From Echiichthys vipera (lineage: Eukaryota > Chordata > Actinopteri > Perciformes > Trachinidae): DNA of 64,000 nucleotides. The notes below the pieces were generated by a model. The model was not told the origin of the DNA. It saw only the letters and a list, made by a program, of their open reading frames with translations, and did no database searches. The DNA is taken from the NCBI GenBank assembly GCA_963691815.1, contig OY829667.1, positions 15,773,992-15,837,991 on the forward strand, in the 5' to 3' direction. Shown piece after piece: positions 25,391-38,846 of the stretch. The first letter of the stretch is position 1. Every line of letters starts with the position of its first letter. A program made the translations under genes and the position numbers.

Positions 25391-27155
25391 TCTTGCTCAG
25401 AGTATTTGCCTGGGAAAGTTTGGTGCTAATGGTGATGGATGTGGAAGGGGGAGGGCGGAGGGGAGGGCCATACGGCGGGGGGGTTGTGGTGACGAATGGT
25501 GATGATGGTGATTGTGGTAGAGGTGGGGGGGTGATGAGTGCCTCCATCATCCCTGGCTCTCTAACAGCCCTTCATCAGAGCTGTCCAGCACTGACGTGAC
25601 TCAGCCTAATTGCGGCGCCTTGGAGCAACGCTTCACTCTTTACTCTAATTGTAGTGAAGCCGTTATGGAGGCTATTCAGTGTCGCCACATGGTCGGATGG
25701 AGGCAGATGCTCTCTCGCAGAAACACAAAGAGAAGTATCACATGCACACCCCGACACCTGTACTCACTCGCCTTTGCATGGCTGTGTCTCATGCTGCGAG
25801 TGAGGGCGGCTTGTCAAAAGTTATATTTAGCTGACGGGGGAGATGTGAGGTTCTAGTTTGTGCGTATGTGGGTGAATTCATACGTGTGTGTGTGTGTGTG
25901 TGTATCTATAGATTTGTCCGTGACTGTGTGAGTGTTGCAGTGGTACTACAGAACAAGTAAGTTACCTGACTTACTGTACAAAAACTTTTAAAGAGTTACT
26001 CCAGAAATTCAGTATTTTATCTCCACAAATTTGGGGAACTCAAAAGTATAAATAATGGTTAAAAGCAAAAGCTCTGAAGACACCAGACTCCTTAATATCC
26101 CATAATGCAGCAAAAAACACAATTGGTTTCTCCCTGCTTGGTAAATACCAACATCTTTCAAACCCCATTCCCCGTTTGTAACACACTCTATCATATATTT
26201 TTAGTTTTCAACTTATCCAGTATCCAAATGAGATAACCCTAATGACATCCGCAAGTTACACCTTAAGTGCCCTGTTTTTTGGACCCTCAATTCCATTGTT
26301 GTGAATGTAGATTCTCAAATGCCTATCATGTGACAAGGAACAACCAATTACAGCTGTCAGGTATTTCTTCTGCAGATATCACAATGCAGGGCCACACAGA
26401 GCATTACCATCTGTCCTATGGGCAATGTTGCTATACTGTATACACTCCACCTGGAAGAAGATCAGCTCTGAACTTGCGTTTTATGTTAAGTAGGCTATGT
26501 TGTGTTTAGATGGAGATGTTAGATGTCAGTGATACGGTTATCTGGTTGTGGTTGCTTAGCGATGTCCATACCCTTGAACGTTGGCACAAGAGTGGCACCC
26601 AGCAGCCCACTTTTTTCCCAGGGACATGTATGAGCCTAAAGCTGCCCTGTGGTGTTCTGTTTACATTCAGTATGTATCTAAAATGTCTACTACATTGAAT
26701 GCTTTTCTTTCCTCATAAAACATTTGCAAAGCCATTTTTTTAATATCATAAAATGTGCATGGTTTAACTCCATGTTTTCTTCCTCTAGTCTACTTTAGCA
26801 CTGCCTTTGTTGACACATTGATGTATTTGTTGCATGTGCATCCTCATGCATGGTACAAACAAAATGTAAAACGCTGTTGCATAGCGCTACTAGCTCCATG
26901 AAGGTGTAATTTGTCCCACTTAAAGGTGCACCAGAGCTAACAGGACATTCATGTCAAGAGCAGTCGATGCAGAGAAACAGATGTGTTGCAGATATTAGCG
27001 ACAAGATGTCATAACATACACCTTCCATTGCTATTTAGAAACTCAGTGTGGTATGACTCCAGAAACTGTTGCTTGTTGGTTTTTCAAAGTGACATTTTGT
27101 ACACTGTTTTGGCAAAACAGTCCCTGATAAGCAGTCAGTAAAGTAACTAAACTGA
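25391..27155. other. No gene; GC-richer block at 25560-25800
   Basis: 25560-25800 is clearly less AT-rich than its flanks, has words such as CTAATTG and TAATTG, and lacks a long open frame. It could be a conserved regulatory element but cannot be judged without comparison. A short TG run lies at 25884-25902. The rest is featureless. Confidence 0.3.
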
Positions 27156-27490
27156 CAAACAGGGAGATGGATGAAAGGATGCGCGGAAAGTGGGATGAGA
27201 TGAGACAGGAAGGATAAGAGGGAAGGGATGAAAGCATGACAGGAGAGAGAAAGACAGAAGAGATAGGGGATGAAGGGTAAAAGGAGAGAGACACAGATGA
27301 AAGCATGAAGGGGTAACAGGGTTGACACGATGAAGTGAGATAGTTAACGTGGAATGAGAAATAAGGAAAAGATAACGGGAGAAGAGACAGGAGAGTGAGA
27401 GAGGGAAAGGTAGAGGAAGATGATACATATGGGGATGAGAGAGAAATAGGTAAACTGGGGTGAAGAGGGTAGGAAGATAAGAGCAGATGA
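27156..27490 (+). repeat. Purine-rich tract
   Basis: About 330 bp biased to G+A on the plus strand with GATGAG/AGGGA words. Minus-strand frames of 97-176 codons rich in Ser, Leu and Pro read across it and are not believed. Confidence 0.7.
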
Positions 27491-27684
27491 TTAGAATAAA
27501 ACAATCTACACAACCCTGAACCCCCAGACATATCCTATTTACATTTTTGCATAGTTTTAAAAGGAAAATTGCCACTTTTAGAAAATAAAACCTAGTATTG
27601 TTTAACACACTCTGTATGTTGAAAAAAACTAATAAAAATGTCCATGTGTCAAAGACTGCAGTTCCTCTAATGGTCACTTAATGC

Positions 27685-27754
27685 TGGCTCCAAAAGTGAG
27701 TCAGTTCCCATAGACCCCCATGTTAAAATGTTGAACTTTACAGCAGAAATATAT

Positions 27755-27830
<76 letters not shown>

Positions 27831-27985
27831 TCTCTATAGCTAATTTCCCCATTCATGACAACTGTACTGTGATGATCTTAGGCCACGTAACCACAGTGAG
27901 TTATCAACCATTGGTTTGTGGACTACTGATCTGATGCCAGGAGTTTGACATTTGGTCGTTGCCATCTTCAAATCAGCTTCCATTA
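27685..27985 (-). repeat. Dispersed repeat family B, copy 1, with internal microsatellite
   Basis: The minus strand has 'aacatgggggtctatgggaa' and 'tgactcacttttggagccag', matching 34128-34168 in the plus-strand copy. The segment 'tctctatagctaatttcccc' just after the internal microsatellite also belongs to this family. Confidence 0.6.
27757..27830 (+). repeat. (TA)n-(GA)n compound microsatellite
   Basis: About 50 bp of AT dinucleotides followed by 24 bp of AG dinucleotides, grown inside repeat family B. Confidence 0.95.
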
Positions 27986-28015
27986 TATAACACATTTTAT
28001 ACATATAAGTGCATG

Positions 28016-28282
28016 AACTGGCTGGAGAGGTGCCAGTTCATGTCCTGGGCACTCCAAAGTGCTGTTGAGCAAGGCATCGAACCCCCAACTGCTCGGGGCG
28101 CCGGTCACTGGCAGCCCCCTCGCTCTAACATCTCTCCATTAATTGCATGTATAGGTCCTGTCTGTGCATGTTTGTGTATTTCGGGCCTGTGTGTGTAACA
28201 TGATTAATAAAAAGAGTGAAAAGATTCAATTTCCCCGTTGTGGGATAAATAAAGTAATTCTTCTTCTTCTTCTTCTTCTCTA
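28016..28282 (+). mobile_element. tRNA-derived SINE (family S1), 5'-truncated
   Basis: Shares the body and tail of the 3507 copy: 'ggctggagaggtgccagt', 'ggcagccccctcgctctaac', 'atttcgggcctgtgtgtg', then GGGATAAATAAAGT and a (TTC)n tail. The tRNA-like head is absent. Confidence 0.85.
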
Positions 28283-28313
28283 ACATTAAAAAAAAATGAA
28301 ACTTCCAATCGTG

Positions 28314-28452
<139 letters not shown>

Positions 28453-28639
28453 AATAAAATGAAGTATGGCTGTATGGCTGAGCACTGATAAACCTGATAG
28501 ATCTTGGTGTTTTGGAGACAGAAGTAACCATATAGCACGCAAGTAATGTTTCAGTGGCCCTGCACTAAGTTAAACTCTAAAGAGAGATAATTTAACTGAC
28601 TTTCGACCTGTGACAAAAAATCCTCCAATGGACTTTTGC

Positions 28640-29440
28640 CGGGAGGTGAGCAGAGACTTTAAGCCGCTGGGCCCATTAATCTGCATGTACTGTAGTGAAA
28701 CGGAGCCAGTTGAAAAATGGCAGTTTCCCTTAAGTTATCAGCAAGGGCTAGCACTAGCTTATTTAGTAAGATGCAACGCTGATCTAGATATTTTCCTTTT
28801 CCAAACCTTTTACATTTATTATTAATTTCACCAAACTGCAACAAACCAAAAATTGTACATGTTTTGCTGGAATAAAGCATCAATGGGCTCCTTCCTTTAG
28901 GAATGCATTTGGTAATCCATCTGAATGGACTTTACTATGAGAGGAGCAGGTACAGGGGCCAGTTCAAGTCTTTCAAAACACTCTTTTAATAAACTCGGGG
29001 TTTGCTAACTATGTTGTTGGTGCTTCGTTTAATGTGTAAAGACTCTTATCATGCTGCTGTAGAGACTCTTATCATGCTGCTGTAGAGATTTCTCTTTTAA
29101 TAAACTCCCTTTTTGCTAACTACATTGTCGGTGCTTTGTTTTCAGTGTAGGGACTCTTCTCATGCTACTGCAGAGGTTTGGTGTTATTTTTAACAATATT
29201 AGTGGCAAAAAAAGCTGTTTTAATGCCGTTACCGTATTGCCTCGAGCTAATCAGTGTTTCTTGGAAAAGAAAAAAAAAGAATTTCAAATGTATCAGTGTA
29301 TCGCTAAGCCTCTATCCTGACTGACAGGTCGCAGTGTAGCCCCTGCCTTAAGCCTACCCTGCTTGGGACCAACTTTTTTACAAAATGAACATCATGAACA
29401 TATTGAAGAAGACTTGAAACTTTTGATTAAGACCATAAGG
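28640..29440 (-). repeat. Dispersed repeat family A, copy 2, with internal duplication
   Basis: The outer parts match the 51085-51690 copy in the same orientation: 'gagccagttgaaaaatgg' and 'ttagtaagatgcaacg' at the left, 'tgactgacaggtcgcagtgt' and 'acaaaatgaacatcatgaac' at the right. About 400 bp in the middle is extra and contains the direct repeat described separately. Confidence 0.6.
28981..29176 (+). repeat. 85-bp direct repeat with a 25-bp inner tandem
   Basis: Units at 28981-29064 and 29092-29176 share 'ctcttttaataaactc', 'tttgctaact', 'ggtgctt' and 'gactcttatcatgctgctgt'. The end of the first unit is itself tandemly repeated once (29062-29087). The block therefore has three copies of the terminal segment. 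Confidence 0.85.
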
Positions 29441-29686
29441 TCATTTTACTATTCAGCTATGTTCAAGCTCTACACTCTGAGTACAATTTTTTAAGAGACT
29501 AACACACTTCATTCTTCACTTAGTTCTGCCATTAGTGGTAACAATATTCTCTACACTGCTAAAGCCTCACTGCACATTAAGTTATACTGGTATGTGTCAG
29601 TCATATCTGCTTCATGCAAAAGTCAGTGTCCCTGAATAATACTAAAACATCACTTGGAAGAGGTTCTACATACGGTACATACGGTG

Positions 29687-29689
<3 letters not shown>

Positions 29690-29724
<35 letters not shown>
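29690..29724 (+). repeat. (CA)n microsatellite
   Basis: About 34 bp of CA repeats. Confidence 0.95.
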
Positions 29725-29727
<3 letters not shown>

Positions 29728-29819
29728 ATAGAAATTCTGTATGTAGGTGAGTTTGGTGACTGTTGGCGAGCAAGCCTAGTTGAAGGTAACTGTCAGGTTA
29801 GTGTCGGGTGCACAAATAC

Positions 29820-29854
29820 ACTCACAGACACACACACACACAGACACAGACACA

Positions 29855-29936
<82 letters not shown>
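29820..29936 (+). repeat. (CA)n microsatellite with CAGA interruptions
   Basis: About 117 bp; the left third alternates CACA and CAGA, the rest is pure CA. Confidence 0.97.
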
Positions 29937-29938
<2 letters not shown>

Positions 29939-31767
29939 AATATGCGGTATATACATGTGCATACGCCCCCTGAGGTCAGGTACACAAGGTCAGACTGTTA
30001 TTCACTTGGCAAAATAGCAGCAGTAGCCCTTTGGCAGCTCATCTTCAAAAGAAGAGCAGGTTTTTGTTCATGGTGTCCACAGAGTGCGGGTAAAATAATG
30101 TCCTGAAAGAGTTCAGAATGAAAGAGTTCAATGCATGAAACGTTTAGACAATGATGCTGCCTGCCAAGAGAGGGATTTCAATTTGTTGGACAAAAAGGCA
30201 GCAGAAAAGTTATATATGATTCTCAGCTTGTGTTGTGTTTACAGGTGGTGTTTTAGTAAGACTTTGTGTTATTTTGCACCCACTTAAAGGAGGGAAAGCA
30301 AACACATTCATATTTATCCAAAAAACCTCGACAACACACATGTGATGAAGATTATTTTTCCATCTCATGGTCGACAGTTCTAGACAGCCATAGAAGACAG
30401 CCTTATGAAACATAGATAAGCAGTACTACAGGTGGTTGTGGCCATCTATGGTTCCCAAACCACTGCTATATCTACATCAACCATAGGTTTATTACAATGG
30501 TTGAATCCACTGGACCCAACTTTCTCACCTGATTCTTGACTCTAGTACAGAAGGTCATTTGTAGGGTATTATTTGTGTCTTTTGGCTCCTTTATTTCCCT
30601 TAATTATTTATGTCTGTTGTAACCTGTAACAGCAGTACTAAATATTACAGCGGTATGTTACTGTAGAGACAAAAGGAAGCTATCTTGCATCAAGTGATTT
30701 CTTGGCCCCACTTATTATATTATAACTTTTTAAGTTATTTTGACAAGCCTTTTAGCAAACAGTTGCTACATATCCAACTAGTCCTGGAACACTTTTGCAT
30801 TACTTTTGAGTCGCTGTTTAAGCTCTGTTTTGAATTTCACCAACTCCTGAAGGATACATTCAGCAATTTAGCTGCCTAATAGTCACTAACTCTCGCAGTA
30901 ACATGAGATCATGCAAGAATCCCATTCACTTGTCACATGAAAGTCTATCTTGTCAGGCTCCAAGTACTGCGTGTCGGCTAGAAGTCCTCCGGCCAATCAG
31001 TGTCAGTGTCCTGTGATGAGCTACTGGCAGTTGAGGGAGGAGGTGGGGAGCAGGGGGTAATGACAACATGAGAGACACTGAGGTTTTTTTTAACTGAACA
31101 GCTGTGGCTGGAAACTACACTGATGTGAGCAGTGAGGCAGTAACAGAATTAACCCACATGCAGTACTTCTCTGTAGGCTAATAACCCCTATAGATGTAAT
31201 CAAATGACCCATTGTTAATATGAAAATACTGAGTGAAGCAGCTTTAAGTAGTGCTCTTAGTACTGCAGCAATGTGAATCATAATGGCAGTGACATGCAAA
31301 TAGAGCACCCCATGAACAGTGAAAAATGAAAACCTAAGAAGTTCAAGAGCATAACATACCTTTGTTGAACTGCCAAAGTATGCAGACTTCGACTAACCCA
31401 CCGACGGGATCAAATACACACACAACACATGGAAACAAAGAGATGCATGGCTATGAAGCAAGAAAGTGTCTCTTTGTATGCGCTGCTCAACTGAACTTTT
31501 CTCCAAGTCTTCAACTAAAGAAAGCAGACTGATATATGAGTGACAATAATAGCATAAAAGGTGGACTACAAACATTTGATGTTCATGTTATTTCCACTTC
31601 ACAGATGTAACAAGGGAAATATATTCAGCATGACGCAAATGATAAAGTTAATGGGGTGGAGATGGAAGATAGAGTCAGTCTCAACATTTCATGTTCCTGA
31701 TTCAGTAATATGAAATGCCATCTACAGTAGACAGCAGAGAGGTAATTAAAGTTCAAGTCTCTGATTC
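29937..31767. other. No gene recognised
   Basis: Intron-like sequence. No exon of AAA2 or AAA3 and no RNA gene detected. Confidence 0.35.
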
Positions 31768-31790
31768 ATATATATATATATATATATATT
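31768..31790 (+). repeat. Short (TA)n microsatellite
   Basis: About 23 bp of TA repeats. Confidence 0.9.
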
Positions 31791-31929
31791 GGTTTGGTCT
31801 TTGATGTTTTGTTGTAGAATGTCCTCTTTACAATTTATGCTATTGTAACAATGGTTCAACCAGTCTGACAACTGAAAGGGCAGAAAGAGACAAAGACCCT
31901 CCCTCGACAGTGGTTTTCAGATGCAGATA

Positions 31930-32120
31930 AAAACAAGCCAACCGGGGCGGCCGGTCCAGTCGCCCCATGTAAAGAGGCTGACGGTCCTTGAGGCAGCGGC
32001 CGTGGGTTCGGCTCCAACATGTGGCCCTTTGCTGCATGTCTCCCTCTCTCTCTCACCCCATTTCCTGTATGTCATATCAAAAGGCTTGGAAAACAAACAA
32101 ACAAACAAAACAAGCCAACC
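31930..32120 (+). mobile_element. tRNA-derived SINE (family S2) with 14-bp target-site duplication
   Basis: The SINE body runs 31944-32106: 'ccagtcgccccatgtaaaga', GGGTTCGGCTCC as box B near 32004, 'tgctgcatgtctccctctct' and 'caccccatttcctgtatgtc', ending in an (AAAC)n tail. It is flanked by a perfect direct repeat AAAACAAGCCAACC at 31930-31943 and 32107-32120. That duplication and the intact tail point to a fairly recent insertion. Box A is partly missing compared with the 21694 copy. Confidence 0.9.
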
Positions 32121-33724
32121 AATAAAAGAATGACTTTTGCTAATGCAATCAATAGATTTTCCCCAACGTCATTGTCATAATCCTATTCATACTGTCACAC
32201 AACAATATGGCGACTGATCCATTTGGTGTCGCAATATAGTGTCCTCTTTGACAAACAACATAAAGATTCTAAAGACAATAAACATAAAGAAATGGAAGTA
32301 GTCTGTAGAAGTTGAACTAGCTTGATGCGATCACATTGTAACTTTTCTACACAAAGTGATGGTGCAGCAACTCCAAGCAAACTGCTGTATGTCTTTGGCC
32401 ACAAGGTGGTACCAAAGGTCTGGTTTGGACCTGTGAAGACTCAGTGTTGTTTACAACGAGCATGGGTGTGGGTTTAGTGTTAGTTTACTATAGTAAGCAC
32501 AACCATGAATCAATGATTGTGTGACAGTGCAAAACTTTAATTTTCAGTAGATTGCACAGAATGTAAATCTTTTGTCAGCCTTCATGTGAAAGGTTTAAAT
32601 GTGAAAAACCATCAACGATCATTCCGTGTGTTTTTTTTTTTGTTTCGTCCTTGGTGTGAAAAGACTCAAAATCTGTTGGAATTAAGCTATGTGCAGATGA
32701 AATGTCTGCTAATTTATGAACTGAAACACTGCAAGAATGCAGCTCTATCCCGCTATAGAGCTCAGCTGAGAGCAGGGAAATTTTGAGAGAAAATCGAGCA
32801 GTCTGATGATTGTAAAGGGCCGAATGGTTACACTGTAGCAGCCTGGTCAGGAGATTTAAGGAAGGTAAGCAGTGAACGGCCGCTGGTAATGCCACTTCAC
32901 ACTGGCTCCGTCCTGAGTCATGCTACCCAGCACCCCTGCCCCCCCCTCTTAGGAAGGCCATATTACTTACTTTTGCACATCATCCTCAAATATCACACGG
33001 GAAAACATTTTAACAGGATCACAACTCTTCATTTATAACACTAATGATATCAAGGTTACCAGAACATTCATCCAAATCAAGACTAAACATCATCAACTAG
33101 TCATAAATTATCCTGGCTATTAAAGACTACTCAGACTAATGGCTGTGCTGCTTATATGAACAAGCACACGTGTGGTCAACAAGAAAAGGAAGAGCTGTGT
33201 TGAACAATGGTATGGATAAATTATTGTTGTATTGAGAAAAAAGTGTCTTTAAACCAGTGAGCTCGCAAGGCAGGTTACATTTGATTTAAAACCCTCCATC
33301 ATTTAATCATGTAAAACCCACAAACATGGCGGTGATTTGTTGGCTGTCACTTTGTTCCATCTCTAATGTGCGCCAGACTGTCAGCTAAATGGATCAAGCC
33401 ACTTGGATGTTCCGGCTCCTTTCTCCGTTTGAAGCTATTAATCCTGGCCTGTCTTTGTGCTTCTGCCTTGTCAGATTTTTAAGACAGCAACCAAAACAGA
33501 TTCAATTTGTTTCCTTTGGAGTGTATAATGTATAAAATGATGTAAAACCTGATGCTTAACACAGTATTTACTGGCCAGGTGTCCATTCTAACATGTTCAG
33601 GCACAGAGATTTACCCTCTAATGATGAGTGTTGGAACCTTGTTATCATCTATGATGGAGTCATCATTTCCTCAGTGTGTCTACAGTTGTCTGGTTCCTGG
33701 GGTATGTGGAGTGTCACACTTAAA
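32121..33724. other. No gene recognised
   Basis: Intron-like. A small C-run and GC-rich patch near 32870-32950 gives no coding match. Confidence 0.35.
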
Positions 33725-34245
33725 CCATGGAGCACATAAAATATGGACATAGGTTTCTAAAGAGCCAAAATGAAGCTCAAAGTGGGCAGCTCCTGGTGGC
33801 TCTGGCCGTCGCCATCTTGGCAGTGCCTGCTCCGCCTAATTCCAGGCTTATCCAGGAAGCAAGCAACGAGGTGGATGGATGGAGCTGAGGCGGACCAAAT
33901 GTAGCCAAGAGTCACCTGTTATGGAACCGACCTGACACTCGAAGCGGCCACGCCCTAATTTATGCAGACCTTTAACAACAATTAAATGGGTGAGTTGCAT
34001 AAAAAATAAAATAAATCACCCCCTGTACAGTTGCCATGGACAGGAAAAGAGAATAATAGAAGAAATAAGCTATGGAAACCAAAACCAGGCTACCAGGCTG
34101 TTTATTTCTGTTGGCCATTTTTAACATAGGGCCTATGGGGATTGACTTACTTTTGGAGACAGCCTCAAGAGGTCGTGCGAGGAACTGCAGTGTCAAGAAA
34201 GTTATCAAAATGCCAATGCAATTGAAAGTCCTCCCTAATTTAACA
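33725..34245 (+). repeat. Dispersed repeat family B, copy 2
   Basis: Begins 'tctaaagagccaaaatgaag', then 'cagctcctggtggctctgg', 'cgtcgccatcttggcagtg', 'cgaagcggccacgccctaat', 'cctatggggattgacttact' and 'gtgcgaggaactgcagtg'. The same series is partly repeated at 27685-27985 (minus) and 45325-46420 (plus). I know it as a frequent teleost repeat. No open frame or clear terminal repeats. Confidence 0.65.
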
Positions 34246-34878
34246 TTTTGAAGCATCTTCACAGCATTGATGCAAACTTTGGACCTCTAAAACACTCTAT
34301 ACTCAAACATGTCATTTCCATATTTCAACGTCACCATAATGTTATAATAGGACCCCTTTTGTCCTTCATTCTTTCCTTGTTACTTGACTTAATGCTCATT
34401 TGTAAGTCCCCTCACATTGGCCTTTCCAGTTTGTTCCACTCCAAACCGAGGAGTAAGACGAGTCAAAATAACTTTGAAGTAATGTGAAGGAGACCGAAGG
34501 AAACGACGGAGAGAGCCAGAGAGACACACAAAGGAGGAAATGCAAACACACGTTTGACAAGTAAAACTGTCACAAGCCTTCTGGGATTGAGCCTTTTGGT
34601 AAATAAAGGTAGGAGGGAAAGATAAACAATGAATGAATCGAGGAGCAGTCAAGCACTCAAGCATGCATACGGAATCACACACTCTCTCTCACACAGACAC
34701 ACACACAATATAGACCCATGTGTCTTCTGTTGCACCTGCACGCATGTTCGCATAATGACTGACAAGACAACAGAGCAGATACACTAAGGAGTCCAAACTA
34801 CTCCACAAACCCTGACGGAGTGAGAATTCAATAAGGAAGGGGAAAATAAGATATTGAAGAAAAATGGAGGCAAATGAA
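34246..34878. other. No gene recognised
   Basis: Non-coding sequence preceding a long CA array. Confidence 0.35.
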
Positions 34879-35037
<159 letters not shown>

Positions 35038-36152
35038 GAAGTGCCAGCAGGTGATAGCATGATTGATTTATAGATAGATTGGTGGTTGTGTCTCAGCTGT
35101 TGAAGCAATCGCATCTCAGTGCATGGACTGCAATGCACAAACACAGCTGGGAGCAGGCAGAGGGGAACAGGTGATCAGAGCGAGAACACTGCAGAGATAA
35201 ATATCGAGTCACTGTGATAAGAGGTGGAAGGCATGAAAGGCAATGAATTTGAAGGAAGAGAAACCGGCGGAGCAATTAGAGGTGGGGAAATGGAACAGAG
35301 GAAAGGAGGGAGGAAATAAGGGCCGTTAAGGGGATGAATACGATGAATGGATGCAGTGAAAAAGGATGGATGTGAGCGTGTGTGCACAAAAGCTACAGTG
35401 TGTTCCATTTGCCCTTGTGTAATGGTTATTATCTGATTTTAGTGTGTCCTGGGTTACCCACTGACTTCTATATGGCTCACATCTGTTTAAAGAAAGAACA
35501 CTGTACTGTCTATTTCATAACACATGATTTAATCAATGGTCAATTATTATGCAATGCATTTTTAGGAGGATGTTTTTGATTGAAGGTAAAACACAATAGA
35601 TGGGCTGTTATGTGTATCCATGGTGATGGCTGCTCCCTGGCATTTATTTGTTTTTTCGAAGTGTACCGCACCGCACATCAGTGACAACTCCTCTGTTGGT
35701 AAGAACCAGACAAGCAAGTTTGGGTGCTCAATGTCCGAGGGAATATCCACTGATTGGTAAAAACTTTGACTGATGTCTTTCAGACCAATAGTTTTTGAGA
35801 AAAGTGGGACAAGGTAACTCCTCCAGTGTACGGATAGTTAATGGTGTTCCAAGCAGGCGAACAATTGAAAAAAAAAAGTGCACAATATGATTTCAACAGT
35901 TTCATCTGTGAAAAAAAGCAACATTTTAGAAAGTTAAAATATTCTATTTATGTACGTTAACTTTGTTGATCCTTTATTAAATAACACTGTTGTCCAACAT
36001 CATTGCACATAGGATGAAATGCAAACAACGTTGTTTGCGCCATGTTGACAGACTACTGCTGCTTATTCATCCAAATGTAATATATTGAAGAACTTGTGAT
36101 AACATATTTATCATTTCATACAGACTACAGTACTGTGAGGAGCCACAATTAG
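35038..36152. other. No gene; purine-rich 35200-35370
   Basis: 35200-35370 is G+A biased on the plus strand. The remainder is AT-rich without recognisable features. Confidence 0.35.
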
Positions 36153-36205
36153 CCCAAAAGCAATGTAAGTCAAAAGCAATTGGACTTGGTTATTTGTCTA
36201 GGAAG
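36153..36205 (+). repeat. 53-bp segment shared with the Penelope-like element flank
   Basis: Almost identical to 63566-63617: both read 'gtcaaaagcaa(t/c)tggactt' followed by 'ggttatttgtctaggaag'. It is probably a small remnant of the same element type. Confidence 0.7.
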
Positions 36206-38677
36206 CATCAATTAGGTTAAAATGCACATTTTTGCTGCAGTTGAGCTTCCCTCAAACTGAAATCTCACAGGAACAAATGGTGAGGTAGGAATGAAAGAGG
36301 GTCAACTGCAGATGACACACATATAAATTATATTCATGACCAGGTGGTATTCATTCAAAAAAAAAAAATCTGAATGGAATATCGTTAATGTATGCAATAC
36401 AGTTAGTGTACGTTAGCAGTATAGGCAATTTGTGGTGTATAGCAAGTAAAAGTTAAAGTAATCAGGTTTTACACACAGAGATTCCACAACAGCACCGCAA
36501 TGAATGAACGCCAGAACCCCGGCTTTTAGGTCATTCACACAGACCAAGCAAAGTAAATCTGCCCCAGGCCCATTCTGGAAGCAAATGAGGCATCTGTGTC
36601 TAGTGTGTGTGAGTCAATGGGAACCATTAATCAACCACTCAAAGTCAACCCACGACCTGTCAACTTTATACATTATACAACTGTCAGTAGAGGTAAGGAC
36701 AGAGACGCAGCACCACAGCAGCCATGCATGTGTTTTTGAGAGAGGGAGAGGGAGGAAGAGACGGTCGTCTATTGCACGCAATGTACATTCATAACTGTAC
36801 ATTATTAATAACTTAGTCTACTCTGCTTGTCACTTTTTGACCTGCCTGTGGGTCGACTCCTGCGTCACTACTGTTTGTCATTCCACTCTGCCCGTTGTCC
36901 TATTCACACAGACGTCAGCTCGGCACCATTGCACAGTGGAGGTATGTGCGGTGCAACAGATCTGTCCTTCCATCCGTCTCTGTACCTTTTACACAGAAGT
37001 CGGGGCATAATAAAGGCGCAATAGCCCTGCGACAAACTGGCAGAGTGAAGGGGACTATTGTGCCTTACAAAGCCTAAGTGCAGTAACTACTGAAAAATTT
37101 AAGCCATAAAAGGCTTTAAAGTTTGTTTACTGTCCCAACAAATGAATATTTGGCACATTGATGATAAAATATAGTTTAGCATTTAATAATTTTTATTCAA
37201 ATCAATCCTAACCTCCATACTTTCAGGCCCAAAATTGTGCAGATCGTGTTATAAGTGATTTTGTAGTTACTGCGCTTTGTTGGGCAGTATTATCAGTGCC
37301 GTACATTCTATCACCACTGCAGCATTATGTTGCTAAAGGAAACATGGCTTTAAGGACTGCTATACTATGTCAGCCTGAAACTAAGGCAAACATTTCTACC
37401 AGTGCACATTTTCTTGGTTGACTAACAGAGTGACACAGAAAGGAGCTCCATCAAACGACAGTGGAGGGCAGCGGTGGTGATAACATGGTACTAAAAAGGA
37501 GAATGTCAAAAAAACATAATTGGGGAATGAAAAGTGTGTAAAGCTGCTATCTGTAGATGTCTGCTGTGGGATAACTGTTGGCCAACTGTATAAAAAAAAG
37601 ATATAGTTAGACAGACGCCGATTGTACAGCTTGTTTATGCATGCACTGTGTGTGTGGTTGTGCATCAAGGTGAGTGTGGCTGAACGGTGATGAAAAGGGG
37701 AGCAAACACGGTGAGAACACATAGCCTACATCAATGACAGAAAACACCACCAACAGCAGCTGCCAGGTACAAAACGTGGGCTAACAAACCAATCTGATAG
37801 CAGCTGAAAGAATGTCTACCAAACAAACTAAAACAAGAGGGAACAGAGAGATTAGAGATGCTGTCCCAAAGGTGAACAAGACAGGATGAAAAACGCAAAG
37901 TACACAAGAGCAAGGCACATAAACAAATGTGTTTTTATTCCTCAGTGGGCCCTCGGTTTGGTGTGCGCTTTTGAGTCCATGTGCATCTGTATATGGAGAC
38001 ATGAGTGAGAGAATATTTGGACATCGCAAAATATGTGTTTGCGAGTGGTGTCGCAGCAGGAGAGCGCTGTGTGCCAGCACTGCGCTGGTTGAGAGCTCTG
38101 GACAAAGGTCTTGCTGGGAGCGACGCTCCACTAAATAAACGAGAAGAGAAACGGAGAAAGAAATGTTCAAGTGCAGCAAAAGAAAATGTTTGGGATAGAG
38201 GAAAAAAAGAGTGAAATAATGATAGTGATAGAGAGCAGAAGAGGAGGAGAGATGGGGGTGGGGGTGGGTGGACCTTCTCTGTGGGTCTTGGTATCTCCAG
38301 TGAGCAGCACTGGGCCTGAACAGACCACAGAGAGAGAGAGAGACGGGGAAAGAATTGAGACACAGGAGGTAGTGGATGAGCAATGTCTTGCACTAGCTGG
38401 CTGTCAGACACCTGCCTGTGACTCACCGACCTCCTGCTACTCCTGCCGTCTCTGTCCAGTAGGGAGGATGGGTTTGGGCGGAAAGAGAGGCTGTTAAGAA
38501 AGGATGGACTCAGGAGAAAGCAGTGGGGTTTCAAGGTAATGATGTGTGAGGGCTAAACACAGACACGGTTTTAGAGAGAAAGGGAGCGGGAGGGGACAGA
38601 TAGCTCTGATAGGCAACAGGACACACCTGTATGAGAGATGACTCCCGTCCACACACTCTCCTTATTGTCAGGAGGTG
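36206..38677. other. No gene recognised
   Basis: Two overlapping minus-strand frames of about 200 codons span 37781-38534, but they are rich in Ser, Leu and Pro, lie in different frames and show no domain. I treat them as chance frames in biased sequence. A GTGAGT donor-like site near 38427 (minus) follows LLDRDGRSSRRS; no gene could be attached. Confidence 0.35.
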
Positions 38678-38732
38678 ACTGTGTGTGTGTGCGTGCGTGT
38701 GAGTGCGTGCGTGTGAGTGCGTGCGTGTGTGT

Positions 38733-38773
<41 letters not shown>

Positions 38774-38785
38774 AGTGTGTGTGTG

Positions 38786-38838
<53 letters not shown>

Positions 38839-38846
38839 ATGTGCAG
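38678..38846 (+). repeat. (GT)n compound microsatellite
   Basis: About 169 bp of TG repeats mixed with GTGCGTGC and GTGAGTGC variants at the left. Confidence 0.97.

Noticed and set aside
27043..27677. Minus-strand frames of 162 and 176 codons
   Set aside because: Same purine-bias artefact; overlapping frames, no motif.
37781..38534. Two minus-strand frames of about 200 codons
   Set aside because: They overlap in different frames, are Ser/Leu/Pro rich and match no family I know. Transcript data could overturn this.
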